A DNA stretch of 64,000 nucleotides. Source: Desarmillaria ectypa (lineage: Eukaryota; Basidiomycota; Agaricomycetes; Agaricales; Physalacriaceae). Made by a program: the position numbers and the translations under genes. Position 1 is the stretch's first letter; every line of letters begins with the position of its first letter. Under the pieces are notes generated by a model that did no database searches, was not told where the DNA came from, and saw nothing but the letters and a program-made list of their open reading frames with translations. The DNA lies in contig JAUDYN010000009.1 of the NCBI GenBank assembly GCA_030407005.1, positions 1,054,001-1,118,000 of the forward strand. Reading direction: 5' to 3'. Below, in pieces: positions 34,074 through 46,716 of the stretch.

Positions 34074-36244
34074 TCTGCAAGTGGTGAAAGATGGATGTCC
34101 TGTCTGTCAGGGATAGAGCCCCAGTATGTCTCACACCACCTTCTCATCGGCCACCGCGGTACTTTCCACTTTTCGCTGCAAAAGGCGAAGTTATGACGTG
34201 ATTTGTGAAGGTCTCAAATGTTTGTTTTCTTCCGGAGTGACTTGAGACCGATTTTTCGATGAATGCACCCCCCTATTCATGCGAGCCAAACATGTCCGAG
34301 CCTTGCTGTAGCGTAGCAAGCCAAGGCCAAGCAAGGCAGCTTAAGGTTTTCAGAGGGACATCAACGCAAAGTGCAAGGTGGGTTCTCCATCGTTCGGAGA
34401 CGTCGAGGGCTCATCCTGATCTGCGAACAATAGCAAATGCAGGGTAGAGCAACCCCAGCGAACTTTAGGTCCCAAAAAGCAGCCAACCCTAGCAGTGAAG
34501 GCTACGATGCTTCCACCAACAGCAACCTCCACTATTATGTTGATAATTCAGAGAATAAAACTGTCTGTACGATTAGTACCAGCAGCATTGTATAAGTAGT
34601 GTGCGTCGCCCAGAGTTGAGACAGGGCCTCCTTGTTCGAAGTATCAGGCAGAGGTAGCGAGCTCCATATCAGCACTTGTAAACTCGGGGCTCCATGTATT
34701 GGGTAGCTGGACAATAATGAGCTTATTGGGGGCAAGGTCATTGTGGAAAATCTGACCTCTACTGCACATCCAACATATATCTTCCCCTTCATGTCCTGGG
34801 TGATGATGTCCATTTCTGGGTCATTAAGACCAGCTAGAGTCTGCTTGGCATCGATAGTGAGCCAGATGTATCGCGCGTAAGACGGGAACACGGGAACGAT
34901 GAATTCCAGGGATGTTACTGATTGCACAAGCCGCGGCTTGTATGGTAGAGAGCAGGAAGATGCTGCCACCAGAGAATGGTCAGAGACACATGATGATAGT
35001 GACATAGTGGGAAATGGTGCAGTAAAGATGTGCGCTGGCACCCTTTATATGCACTGCTGAGGCCGGTTCCTTTCCATCTAAAAATGTTGTGACTTTTCTT
35101 TACCTTTGTATGCCGCAAAAATGGGATACAGAAAACACAATGAAAACTTCGCATAACAAAAATGGTTTCTTTTGTTCTGACCGCGGGAAGCATCTTTTTC
35201 CTTCCGTTTTCTCTGCTCTTTTCCTTACCCCAAAAGTGTACGGAAAATATCTCATCTTTCAAAAAACGAGATCTCGTTTTTCCGTGGGGAAATGTAGCGA
35301 CTCCAGCAGTGATGCCTGGTGGTGGACACAGACGAATATGCGAACGTTACTGAAAATAAGATTGGCTTGTCCTTGCACCTGGGCAGCCAGAGCGGTTTGC
35401 GGGCATTGAGCCATGGATGTCGTTTCCGCTATCCCCCCAAGTCGAAGATCCACGACCAGATCGGGAGCCCTTTCCCCTACGAATGCTTTCCTGCTTCCTG
35501 GTTTCTGTCACTGGACTATCCTCCCCACCGTGACATGTAGATTCCCAAAAGATCGAAGAGAGCCAGGGGATGCGCCACATCACGGGCCCGTAGGACAGCG
35601 GCTGTACTTTACCGCCAAATGAACAACCAAGAGCCTCTTGAATCAAGCATGCCGCCGACAGGAGCGCTGACCACACAGCCATTTTGTCTCGGAGGCTACG
35701 ATATCTCGTCTCTCTCTGTTGACGACATTGCTGACCCTAGAGATTTCTTTGCAGAACAACAGATTCTTTACAAGTGCGTTTGAGTATTTGCCACGGAACT
35801 TGCTACAGGTTAGAACAAGAATCTCTGTCTCGCCGGCGTCTTGTTGAAGAGGACCTATAGTAGCATGAGGCCCTGCCCCCGGAGATGGAGGGAGAAGTGG
35901 AGTAAATGTTTGTCTCAAATCCGTCGTTGCGCATCTTTTTCTTGTGTCAGAAAGAGCAGTAACATTAGTAGTACAGGCGATCAACACTCTTCTCCCAATA
36001 ACTAGCCACACATTCTAATCCTTATTCCCCCTTTTCCACAATTTCTTCAGTTTTCTTGTCTGCTAAGAAAGCTGCAAACGCCCCATTATATTAAAGACTG
36101 GGCTGACGCCTACAAAATAATTGCCTACAGATCATTAGATGCCTATGATTATAACGAATGGAAAGCGTCTGCTGACTACAGTTTGACTACTAAAGTCACT
36201 GCTTCTTTTTACCAACGAAAGAAATATATACCAGAATATACGAT
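34074..36244. other. Long region without a supported gene
   Basis: About 2.2 kb between the Crinkler-like gene and MTR4. The best candidate is a 156-codon frame with ATG 35005 down to 34535 (-), annotated separately. ORFs at 35347-35682 (-) and 35643-36011 (-) show no family likeness. I see no repeats or RNA genes. Confidence 0.35.
34535..35005 (-). CDS. Hypothetical protein, doubtful
   Basis: A single-exon open frame of 156 codons from ATG 35005 (MSLSSCVSDHSLVAASS). It has a beta-rich looking centre (LEFIVPVFPSYARYIWLTID) and a hydrophobic C-terminus (YTMLLVLIVQTVLF) that could be one membrane helix. I do not recognise it. Its opposite strand is poorly open, which slightly favours reality. 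It lies 460 bp upstream of the Crinkler-like gene on the same strand and could be a remnant of a separate gene. Confidence 0.25.
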   Translation of the reverse strand: MSLSSCVSDHSLVAASSCSLPYKPRLVQSVTSLEFIVPVFPSYARYIWLTIDAKQTLAGLNDPEMDIITQDMKGKIYVGCAVEVRFSTMTLPPISSLLSSYPIHGAPSLQVLIWSSLPLPDTSNKEALSQLWATHTTYTMLLVLIVQTVLFSELST

Positions 36245-39200
36245 CTATAGATAGAGCGACGAACAAAAAATCACAGAATTAGGCCGTTCTAGCATTTCCG
36301 ATGACTTTTCAAACTTTTGTCGAAGCTCCGCATTTCCTATGACCTTGGCGGCTTGAGCCATCTGTCGCAAGAGCTCACCCAGCCTCCGGAAGACGCGAAT
36401 AAGACTTCCCTCGAACGTATCAGTGAGCTGTTTTATCAACCAAGTCAGTCAGAAAAACAGAACAGCTGCCGGAAAATCTAACTTTGCATATTTCGGAGAA
36501 AGACGCTCCACGACACCACTGTATAACCACGTCCATGAGCTCCACCTTGAAGGAAGAGACGTACACGTCCTCGTCCACTGGAAGCTTCGACTCTTTTGAC
36601 ACCTTTGCTATCCGCCGCGCAATCTCCTGCATGACGCGAAGCGGAGCAGCTAGTTCCTCCTTCAATTTTGTCTGCTGCTCACTCTAAAAATGTAATTAAT
36701 ATCTGGTCATACGTGCAGAATTTGATCCACGTACCTTTTCATCAAACACGAAGCAACTCAGTAATGCCGCACACTGCTCGGGCTCCAGTGTGTTAAAGAC
36801 ACCGTTAAATATGAGCTCCGTTAGCAGCAGCTCATCCCCCGTAGAAATCTCACACGCAACCCGGCCCTTGACGTCGACGATATCTTCGGCCGTCGTAAAC
36901 CCCAGTCGACGAAGGACACGTTTCCGACATTTGAGCTCTTCCAGTTGCAACACATCATGCGTACTCTGTATCCGCTTCTTCAGTCCTCTTATCCGATCCT
37001 GCACATCCCGCTTTTTGGAATATAGCGTGTACAGCTCTGGTAGTCGTTTATCATTATGCAGAGGACTCTTGAGCATCTGGTTTTCCATTGCTTCAATTTT
37101 CTTTGGGCGATTCGTGATCAGCGATGGACGAATGTATCATTAACAGCCGCACTCACTTTCACGAGAGCGAGGAACTTGTCGTCCTTTATCCCCATATTCT
37201 GCACAGGATCAAGGAGCGGTACACCATCTGGGAAACGACGGTGTACTTCACCCACACTCTTCCAAAGGGTATCCCTAGACTCGGAAGATCTCAAGTCTTT
37301 GGGAAGGTATAGCCGTAAATGACTGATCCCTTCAATAGTTGATAAAAGCACTGGAACGACTAGCGGTTGACCCTTCTGATGCGCTGGACATGGCAGCACA
37401 CCTCCCGGTGTAGCTGCAATATTCGACCGGTCCTTGGAAATGCTGCTCCCAGCCGCGCAATTGAGTAAAACGTCAAGAACATACTGCTCCTGAGGAGGGA
37501 CCTCGCCCGCTTTAGGCATTGGCCGATTCTTCACATTTGGTCAGATCACAGGAACTGTGGAACATAAGAGACTAGCAGCTCACCTTTGGTGGCAGGCGCT
37601 TCTCAAAATTTATAAAAATCCCCCATCCAAAGTCCAGGGTCTTGTACTTGACTTTGACAAGTCGACCGGCCTTCAGGAACGGTAACACGTACGTAGGGTG
37701 AGTGATCACTTCTCTGAAATCCCCTCTCATCTGATCGAGCTGTTGTCGGAACTCATAGTATTGCGCTACGAGCTCTTCATCTTCAATGACAATGACTTTA
37801 TGCGCTTCTTCCTCCTTCCGCAACTCTGAAGATGGTATTAGGCCTCAAGATTAGACATCAATACCAACGCACCATTCTCCAACTGTGGAATACCAGCACT
37901 ACTCTGGAACTGGAAGAAACATCGTTCGAGCATATACTCTGGACTGATGCCCTCCACTTTCATCAGATTCATGACCATGTTATATCCCACATGGAACGCC
38001 GAATCGAGGCGGTCCGCTTCACCCTTAATCATTTCCTTCGCTGTCGCCGGTTCCAGCTTCTCGTCGCACATCAAAATCACCACTCCGCGGTCATCCAAGC
38101 CTCGCCGACCAGCACGCCCGGACATTTGGATGTACTCTCCCGACGATATACTCCTCTGTTCGCGCCCGTCAAACTTGCGTGTTCCAGTGAACACGACAGT
38201 TTTTGCAGGCATGTTTAATCCGATGGAAAATGTCTCCGTTGCAAAGAGGACCTTGATCAGACCTTCTTGGAATAAGATCTCGATGACTTCTTTCAAGATA
38301 GGTAAAAGTCCGCTATGATGGATACCAATTCCTCGTCGAAGGAGAGGTAAGAAGGTAGATATTTGCGGGAGCTGTTTATCGTCTTCGGAGAGATTGTCTA
38401 TGGCATTCGTGAATATATTGTTTACTAAGTCTTGTTCGTCCTGAGAATTGAATTCATATTTGGTTAATGATAGTGCATGGGCTTCGCAATCGCGCTTGCT
38501 GAAGGAGAAGACGATGACAGGGTGATAATTGCCTTGCATAATCTTCTTCACTATCCTTGCAATGTCCGAGGCACCTAAGCAAACGCTGTTATTTCTTCCC
38601 TACATTGAAGTAAATGATCAATGACGCGCCTTTCTTTTCTCCGCCCTTCTTAGTCTTCCCCTTTTTTCCCTTGCCGCCACGGGGGTCCGCCGGATCTTCC
38701 CCCGCGTTAGCCTGAAGTTGGCCCATAGCTTTACTAAAGTTATCTTCCTTGAATTCTCCTTTTTCGTTGAGAACCAAGTAGATTCCTTCCCCACCAGCGG
38801 GAAACAAGTAGTGCTGCAGCGGTGTCGGTCGGAAATCCGTATACACGACGTGACACGGCTGATCATGCGACTTGCATATCCATTCAGCAAATTGCATTGC
38901 ATTTGGTATCGTCGCAGAAAGAAAAACGTAGCGAACGGTATGCGGAAGCAAGATAATCGTCTCCTCCCAAACAACGCCGCGCTCCTTGTCGCGCATGTAG
39001 TGGATCTCGTCGAATACGACCCAAGCGACTTCGCGCATGATCTCGGAGCCCCGGTAGAGCATTGACCTGAGAATCTGCAGGTGGGTATTTAGGAAAGAGG
39101 GAAAATCTGGACAGGAAAATCGTACCTCTGTGGTCATCACCAGACATGTTGCAGTAGGATTGATAGTAACGTCTCCCGTCATGAGACCCACGTCGCCAAA

Positions 39201-39900
39201 TTCAGCCAACATTTCGCGATATTTTTGATTGCTCAAAGCCTGGTAAGTCGGTAAATACAGGCATGAATTTGTTGTGAGATGGGGCCGACCTTGATGGGAC
39301 TGGTATAGATAACCCGCTGCTTTCTATTCAGACATTGAGCGATAGCGTACTCGGCAACGACTGTCTTTCCAGCACTAGTATGCGCCGACACTAAGACACT
39401 CTCGTTCCTCTGTATAGCGTATAGGGACACCTTTTGGAAAGGATCCAGCTCAAATTTATACTCCCGGTCCGGTTTTGCGGGTGGTACGTGCTTCGTTATT
39501 GGCGTATAATTGTATCCCGGTGGCACGGCAACTTGGTGGCGGACCTAAACAAAAGTCAGAGGGGTGAGAGGTACAGTGGAACGGGACATACTTGATGTCG
39601 AAGCTCAAGTCGGCCTGCCTCGACGCTTCCTTGCAGTCCAGCACTCGCAGCTACTTCGCGCTTAGCCTCTGTCTCAAAATCGTCCAGAACGACAGGGTTC
39701 GGTGCATCAAGACGCGGTTTTTTCCCCGCAGGTTCTTCTTCCACTCCGCTCATATCTGGACCGCCATTTTGAACGACTTCGGCCTTTCGCTTTTTCGCCG
39801 AGGATTCTGGTGTATCGACCAAGATGGTACTGCTTTCAATCGCAGGCTCATCAACAGGCTCGTCGGGGACATTGTCAAGGAATGAGAAAAGATCGGCCAT
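36245..39900 (-). CDS. MTR4: Exosome RNA helicase MTR4 (Ski2-like DExH)
   Basis: TRAMP/NEXT-type helicase feeding nuclear RNA to the exosome for rRNA processing and decay. The ATG at 39900 ([20 protein letters not shown]) begins with the Nop53/Utp18-independent acidic N-terminus and a basic patch (KKRKAE, KKPRL). Helicase motifs in order: [13 protein letters not shown] (Q-like), [16 protein letters not shown], Ia [16 protein letters not shown] across an intron, [55 protein letters not shown] and [17 protein letters not shown]. The arch/KOW region covers about 37000-37800 ([31 protein letters not shown]). The DSHCT helical domain ends [14 protein letters not shown], the usual MTR4 tail. A short Gly/Lys-rich insert ([18 protein letters not shown]) sits between the RecA domains. 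Intact. Confidence 0.95.
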
Positions 39901-40210
39901 GGGAGGAGAAATCAAAAAGCAGTTATGATCAAGTTGGGATATCACATCCAGAAAAAAATACATGTAAACAGAGTCGTGCGGCGTGCTGGCAATTCCTCCA
40001 AAAGGAAGCACCACCGACTGTCAGACTTCAGTCACAACTAGTTTGTCAGATAGAAATACTCAATCTCGTTCCATTGTTTCAAGTGTATATGTCGATATTC
40101 TAAGGTAACGTACAACTATGCTACATGAGTCATGATCTAGGCAAAAAGCCTTTTCGTGTAGCTGAGGTATCATCAGCAAGGAGGACAATGAGAGAGAAAA
40201 AAACTAAAAC
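39901..40210. other. Intergenic region, MTR4 upstream / IMPDH downstream
   Basis: 310 bp between co-oriented minus-strand genes. It should hold the IMPDH 3' end and the MTR4 promoter. The frame upstream of MTR4 is open to 40014 without changing the start choice. No other feature seen. Confidence 0.35.
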
Positions 40211-42079
40211 TTACGAGTTCAGTCCATGTACTCCGCCCTCAACCTGCGCACTGGCGGTTCTCAGCTCGAACCGCACCTTACCCCCCTTGACGGCGCTCCT
40301 CAGCTCCTGGACGTTCCGGACACCAATATCCTGGAACGAGTGCTGCACACCAACATACAGATACGGCAGGAACGCCTTGACGCTTCCCTTATCTTGCACA
40401 TCTCCACTGACGCCCTGCGCGACCTTTACGGCGCTGCTCTCGGAGAAATACCGCGATGTGGCTGCATTCTCAAGGGTCGTCGATTTCTTCGGGGTCGGAT
40501 ATTTGTTCGAGCCGCCGGTAGATGGTGCACCGTTAACTTTGGTCTGTCCCACGCTTGGTTTGCCCTGTTCCATAGCCTCCAAGCTACCCATACCTCTGTA
40601 TGCTTTGACTCGTTTTCCCTCATGGTAGAAATATTCTCCCGGAGCTTCCTCCGTCCCAGCCAAGAGGCCACCCATCATCACGGCTCCAGCACCCAATGCT
40701 AGAGCCTTGACAATATGGCCAACGTTCCCGACCCCACCATCAGCAATGACCGGCACGCCAAATTTGTTCGCAAACTCAGCCACGGCATATACGGCGGTTG
40801 CCTGTGGTCTCCCCACGGCCATGACCTCCTGCGTGATGCAAATGGAGCCTGAACCCATGCCGACACGGAGCGCGTCGGCTCCTGCAGCTATCAAGGAGGC
40901 GGCTTGTTCACGGGTAACGACATTGCCCGCGATGACTTCGAGCTTGGGATACGTGGATTTAATCCACTTTATCATGTCGATTTGGAATATGGAGTTGCCC
41001 TGAGAGGAATCAAGGACGGCGATATCCAAACCTGCTTCCACCAGAAGAGCAAGACGGTCCCGATCTGATGGACGCGTGCCTACGGCAGCGGCAGCGTATA
41101 ACTGCTTTGTCACAGGGTCTTTGGAGGCAAGGGGATAGGACTGATTCTTTAAGAGATCCGAACGTGCGAGAAGCGAGACTAGACGGCCCTGCGAGTCGAC
41201 GATGGGTAACTTTCCCTTCTTGGAGTCACGTAAAATATCGTTGGCCTCCATGAGAGTGATGCCTTGAGCAGCGGTGATAAGATCCATGGTCATAACATCG
41301 GAAAGAAGTGTGGAGGGGTCGCGAAATTGGACGTCACGAGAGGTAACGATGCCCACTAGCTTGCCGCCAAGCGCACCGGAGTCTGTAATGATTTTGGTTA
41401 GCATTTGTTGGTGGGAGAAGAATGAAAGGGAGATTCAGAAGAGAATAACGGGTATCCGCACACCACGCACTGAACATGCGTTAAAACTCGGAAGAACGAA
41501 GGTTATAAAAAAAGAAAGTCTCATCATGCGAGGGTAATGAATGGCAAGAAGGACTGACCAGTAATAGGGATACCACAGAATCCGAGTCGGGCTTTAATAT
41601 CTAGGACATCCTCGACAATGTTGGACGGAGAAAGCACGACAGGCTCAGTGATGAATCCATTCTCGTGTCGCTTCACGGCGCGGACCATCGACGCCTGGGA
41701 CTGTGGCGACTGGTTGTGATGAATGACACCAATACCGCCCAGGAGCTGGCACAGATGTCAGACATTGGCCAGCGTACCCAGATGTAGCGACTCTTACCGC
41801 CATGGAAATAGCCATCTCTCCCTCAGTGACTGTGTCCATAGGGCTACTGATGAACGGAGTCTTGAGAGTGACATTACGAGTGACGCGGCTCTCAGCAAGA
41901 ACGGCAGATGCAGGAAAGTCGATTTTTCCTGGGAGAAGAAGGAAATCGTTATAGGTGAGACCTCCATGGACCTGTGAGTCCATGAGATCTGTCACGGAGA
42001 GGCCATCTGAACGGGAGTAGGACTTAAGGTGCTCAAGGGCAGAGGCGGCGTCGAAGAATGAAGATTGCTGAGCGGGCAT
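40211..42079 (-). CDS. IMD: Inosine-5'-monophosphate dehydrogenase
   Basis: NAD-dependent oxidation of IMP to XMP, the committed step of GTP synthesis. The ATG at 42079 ([20 protein letters not shown]) leads to [11 protein letters not shown] and [17 protein letters not shown]. The Bateman CBS pair follows ([34 protein letters not shown]). Then come the catalytic domain with VLDSSQGNS, the Cys loop [15 protein letters not shown] with its nucleophilic Cys, and [20 protein letters not shown]. The flap has [10 protein letters not shown] and the end is [24 protein letters not shown]. Introns cluster in the first 500 coding bases. Only 80 bp separate its ATG from the stop of the HRI1-like gene upstream on the same strand. 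Confidence 0.95.
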
Positions 42080-42159
42080 GTGGGCGGAAGTGCCAGCCTG
42101 GCCCAAAAAAAATTCGGTGCTTATATAGCTGATTTATTTGGTTCGAACAAATAACAAGC

Positions 42160-42842
42160 TCAAATCACGACCCAATTCTTGTCGAGCACCATCATGTCGT
42201 CCGGCAGTAAGTCGGCATGTTGCAAAGCATTTTCTGTGCTATTCTTCATCAACCATGCCCCATTCTCGTCCTTCTCTGCCTGCCATGCCCAGAATTCCCC
42301 ATCCAGGTCACGTCCCAAGGCAACCTGCCATCGTCCGACCCTCGCCCGCCATGTCGTCCCTTCGTAGTTCTTGGCAAACAGAAATTCATCGTTCGTTTCT
42401 TCTCGCCAGATTTCTTCGTATGCCGTCATCTTTCCCGTAGCAGGGTTAATCATTGTCCCAATTTCTAATGTCCTACCGTCGGGCAACGCGCTGTTAGTTC
42501 CTCGGTCATCAACGTTGAGGGCATCCTACAAGTAAACTCCAGGAGGGAACGAACCGAGATCATTCACGAAAGCTCACCAATGTCCGAGAATCGATAAGAT
42601 GGACGAACTGAGTCGCATCCGGGCCCACTGCACAGGTCAGTTTCATCGAATTTGAATCTGCCAGATTACTTACATACAGATCGATATCCAGCAAAAGCCC
42701 AGTCGAGATCCTTCGTACCCTTTATGAATCTTACGTCCACGAAAACGTTGCTTTTCGGAGAAGACAAGACGATGGTATCGGTGGGTTCGCTGGCCCCATC
42801 GGGTAGCCATCGAATGGAATCTCGGTATGAGATGGATGCCAT
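42160..42842 (-). CDS. HRI1: HRI1-family protein
   Basis: Fungal lipocalin-like protein family named after yeast Hri1, a protein found with Hrr25 kinase and Sec translocon components; its biochemical role is unsettled. The ATG at 42842 (MASISYRDSIRWLPDGASEP) gives a first beta-barrel with VFVDVRFIKGTKDLDWAFAG. After an intron near 42620-42680 comes FVHLIDSRT. A second barrel holds ALPDGRTLEIGTMINPATG, YEEIWREE and VALGRDLDGEFWAWQ. It ends LLPDDMMVLDKNWVVI with TGA at 42160-42162. About 190 residues, slightly shorter than yeast. Family assignment rests on the overall beta-barrel pattern, including the W-E-E and AWQ segments. Confidence 0.75.
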
Positions 42843-43315
42843 GTGTCAAAGATGGAAGATTATTGTTGCAAGGCCAGCGTGTCTGATACGATCACGTGTC
42901 ATCTTAAGAACTTGTATTCAGCAGCGCGTCCCAAGTATTCTCAGTCCTTTCACTCGTCTGACTTTCTACGGCGCATCGTGATTGCCCGTCATTCCCCTCC
43001 CTGGAACTCTGCGAATGCAGCTATTACGGTGATTTCGTACGCATGCCGACGTTGCCCACGACTGTCCGCACCTCCGTCTAGGTATCGTTACCTTGTTCGA
43101 GCCTAATTAATAGCCTGCAGCCCATCTTGTTTTCTTCGACAATCTTTTTTCATAGGACTACCCCGATTGGAGATGTAAAACCTAGGAAGCGTTCAACTGT
43201 CGGTAGTTTGCCTGCTCATAAACTATAAAACAAAACTAGAATTACAAGTGTCATAAATCCCATTATAGATGATACAAGCAGATGAACAGATAGGGTATAC
43301 TCTTAGATATCCACT
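42843..43315. other. Intergenic region
   Basis: About 470 bp between two minus-strand genes: HRI1 promoter and the 3' flank of the RRM/coiled-coil gene. AT-rich near 43130-43260. Nothing else recognised. Confidence 0.35.
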
Positions 43316-45563
43316 TCAAAGCATCTTCGAAGCTCTCCATAACGGTGTCATCACCTGCGAGACAGTATTTCCCGCTTCCTCCAATGCGCGACTGAGATAC
43401 TCGTCAAATACCGTCTTCAAAATTGCCCTCGCCCGCCACCTGTCCGGATGGAACATCTTATGCAGCCTCTCCACCATCTTCTTGTACTCGCCAACGGCCA
43501 GCTCAGCCCTCGCCATAACAAAAAATTTCTCCACCCCAGCCCAATCAACCAGCTCCACCTTGAGAAGTAGAGGGTCGTGCAGCACAGGCCACGGAATAAC
43601 CTCAAATGTCGCAGGCTGGCTCTCTGAAAACTTGATTTTCTCAAACTCATCCATGAGCGTCTGGACACGGTCAAGAGCGCGTTGATCGGACCACTGGCCA
43701 AGTCCCCAGCGATTGTGAGCCATTTTCTTTAACCGGGCGCGCTCCTTCATCGTCGCCTCCCGCCATTCCCGGTCCTTGCGTGCCTTCTCCTGCTTCCTCT
43801 CCTGCTCTTCTCTTTCCTCTCGTTCTTTTCTCTCTTGCTCCCTCTTCTTCGCGACCTCTTCTTCCTTCTTTCGCCGGGCCTCTGCTTCCTGTATCTCTCT
43901 GATTTTTCTCCTCGACTCCTCCAGCTCCGCCTTCCTCTTCCGCTCCGCTTCTGCTTTTTTCTGAGCCGCCTCCCGCTTCTTCTTCGCTTCCTGCCATATC
44001 GGCGCATCAGCTTGCATTTCGAGTATCTTCCTCCGTGATTCCGATAACTCCAGTTTGCGTTTCAGATCGTTGATCTCCACTTGCAACTTGGCCTTTTCCT
44101 CTCCCTTCATTTGCACCTCTGAAGCCAAGTCCTTTTTCAACTTGAGATTTTGTTCGTTCAAGCGCTGGATGTCCGCAAGTCTTTTATCCCTCTCCGACTT
44201 CAACAGCTGGAGCTGTTCTTCTAGTGTAACAATTTGTCCGCGCGCTTTTACAAGCTCAGCCTTCGATTCATCCGCTTCGTTCTTCCACATCTCAACCCAC
44301 TGATCCGTGACTTTGCCATCGATCACTATGTGCTTTGTCCGAGTATGAGCGTCCGATGTCGTCTGAGTCTGTTTAACCTCTTCTATAGGCACCTCGGGAG
44401 GGGAAGGAAGCTCGGCCTCTTGGGCTTCGTCCGGCTGATTCTTGTCGGTCACAATCCACTCTGACAAACACGAAATAGACACATACGCTCTCAGGCTTCT
44501 GCTCTTTGACAGGAATCTCCGTCAAGTTGTGTTCCTTGTATTTTACGGTGATCTTTCGAGAATTGACAGTTGCTCCATGCATCTTTTTCTTCGCGACAAA
44601 AGCTAACATAAGTAGCCGGATTTCCAATCAACATCAAAGCGAAACTCAAGAGAGAAAGTAGGACTTGCCCTGATCGGCGGTCTCGAAAGACACAAACGCG
44701 AATGGCAAGCCTTTCCTCTTACGACACATGGTTATGCTGGCGACACTCATCCGTGAGAATTGGCACCGCGAATTTTGAGATAACTTGGCTTACTCCTTGA
44801 TACCCTCGCACTGCAGAAAGCGTCAGTAACCAGGAACTGCCGTTGGTAAAAAGAACAAACATCTTGTAATGCTTTTCTGAGCAGCACCTCATCAGTTCCG
44901 CGCGCCAAGCCCTATTACTCAGGATCTAGTTATTGGGCTACATTAAATGAGAAGTACACCCACAGCGCAGAACAACGTGAAAGGATCATATGCATGGAAC
45001 GTGAGATTATCGCCGTTTTCCAGCGGCACAGACTCAAGGATGTCCTCTTCTTTATTAAACCACACTGACGTAAAATCAACGTGGACGCGAATAGACGCCA
45101 CGGAGGTTTTTAGTCGCAAAAGATCATAGAGTTGACCGGTTGTGTATCCTTGAGGCAGGCCTTTCACTAGCCGGGGAATGCCACCTTGTGGGGGAAATGG
45201 GGCGCAGTCTGGGTAGATAGAGAATGCCACCAAAGTATTTGAACCAGGTATAGAGATTTGCTGGTGCATAGTCACAAGCGCCTTTTCCGCTGATGCACGA
45301 GTAAGTTAGGATAGCCAACACAAATTATGCGGTTACACACGAGAGCCAGCACCAGGGGACTTGAACTTGACGCGCGCGAAGGAACCAGTAGAAGTATCGG
45401 ATTTGGCGCCGCCACGCTGCTTCTGAGTGTATGGCTTGACCGAAACGTCGATATCCCAACCAGTTTCGGATACTTGGTGAAATGCGTGTAGGACATCAGA
45501 GGCGGTAGTAGGGCTAGGGATGTTCGGTATGAACCAGACGGATTTCTTGAGATGAGCTGCCAT
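43316..45563 (-). CDS. RRM-coiled-coil protein with C-terminal HPD (J-like) motif
   Basis: I do not know a named orthologue. The ATG at 45563 (MAAHLKKSVWFIPNIPSPTT) starts an RRM-like fold. A second region (GIPRLVKGLPQGYTTGQLYD) and a third RRM follow; the third has an RNP1-like KGLPFAFVSF, an upstream GTDEVLLRKALQDCEG, and NSRKITVKYKE. Then comes a coiled coil of about 200 residues, very rich in Glu, Lys and Arg (43740-44340). The C-terminal domain contains EYKKMVERLHKMFHPDRWRA, whose HPD tripeptide sits in the place expected for a J domain. Stop TGA at 43316-43318. Joining the 45.0-45.5 kb and 43.3-44.8 kb parts in one gene is inferred from matching intron phases. One intron (44603-44668) uses a GC donor. 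Confidence 0.65.
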
Positions 45564-46716
45564 GATGGTGGCAAGTGGTGGGAAGGACTCGACCCGGACC
45601 GATAACTTACCGCTCGGCGGTAACTCGATCGGAAATATTACAATTTCAAATATGCGCGCTTAAATAACATAGGGGCTCTCCGATCGTTAAGAGTCCCACT
45701 GGTCGAGTCACCACCATGTCCCCCAAGGTAAGTCAATGCTCCACTTTTTACTATCTACCATACACTTATACTAGAACGAAATATACAAGAGATATCCACT
45801 CTCAAGGCCAGACTACCTCCCTGCGCTGTTCCTGCCCAAGTTTTATGAAAGTGGGAGCTTGCCCTCGTAGTGTATGATAGCGAGTTCACGTTAATAAATC
45901 GGTTCATATAAGAATTCCTTTATTCATCTGTTGGTACGAGCAACGCGGAATCATTGATGCAGTCTACTTTGTCATTCGAGAATATTCAAGGATTGCCAGA
46001 GTTGGTAACGCCATTCCAGACACTACTGTCTTCCAATAGAAAAAGACAAGATGGAGGCTATTCACGTCCATGCCGCTATGCCGAAACCTGATCCTGAATT
46101 CCACTGTGTGAAGGCTACGCACGAGATAACCCATCGTGTATTGTAGGTAGCTGCTTCCTACAGCGTGCTCCGTTGAATCCCTCGCTCATTTGATGCTCAA
46201 ATCTGACACCGCGTATCGTTATGATAAGGTTTCCGATTGCAGTTCTAAAGTTGGCTGCTAGCTGGTCGAAACGCAAGAATTTTCCTGGAGGCAAAGCATG
46301 ATTGAAACGTACAGGCCGAGCAACGGAACTATTACTTCCTAATCTAAGCGATCAACGGCCCGAATTGCGGAATAGCCGACTGCGCGGACATCAAGAACTG
46401 AGAAGCGCAGAAGGATCTGATTACCGTTAGGTGTTGTATGTGGTCAGACCGGGGAAAGATTGCAGGTCGCAGCCTGCTCTTTCAAATGACATATTCGTTA
46501 GGATTACTTGTCACAAAATTGCAATAACTGCTGCTCTACACCATCGTTACAATGAAGAATGTTGAACACAAACGAGGGATAACTATAACTGCAAACGACA
46601 CCACATCACACTCCGAGAGGTTAGAGGACAAGAAGGGAAGAGCCGACGGTACTGAGATAGAAGGGCAAAGTAAGAAGAAGGGTAATAAGTGTGAGAAAGG
46701 AGACATACGGCGGCAG
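45564..46716. other. Region without a supported gene
   Basis: 1.15 kb. A two-exon mini-frame (ATG 45716, stop 45868-45870; MSPK joined to NEIYKRYPLSRPDYLPALFL) has good splice sites and could be the first part of a lost or very short gene, but nothing continues it. The rest, 45900-46540, has no open frame or repeat worth naming. Confidence 0.35.

Noticed and set aside
37832..38318. Plus-strand ORFs of 120-130 codons within MTR4
   Set aside because: Antisense to conserved helicase motifs V and VI, so a shadow.
45716..45870. Two-exon 35-codon frame MSPK-NEIYKRYPLSRPDY
   Set aside because: Too short and without recognised family; it may be a remnant. Kept only as a note in the intergenic entry.
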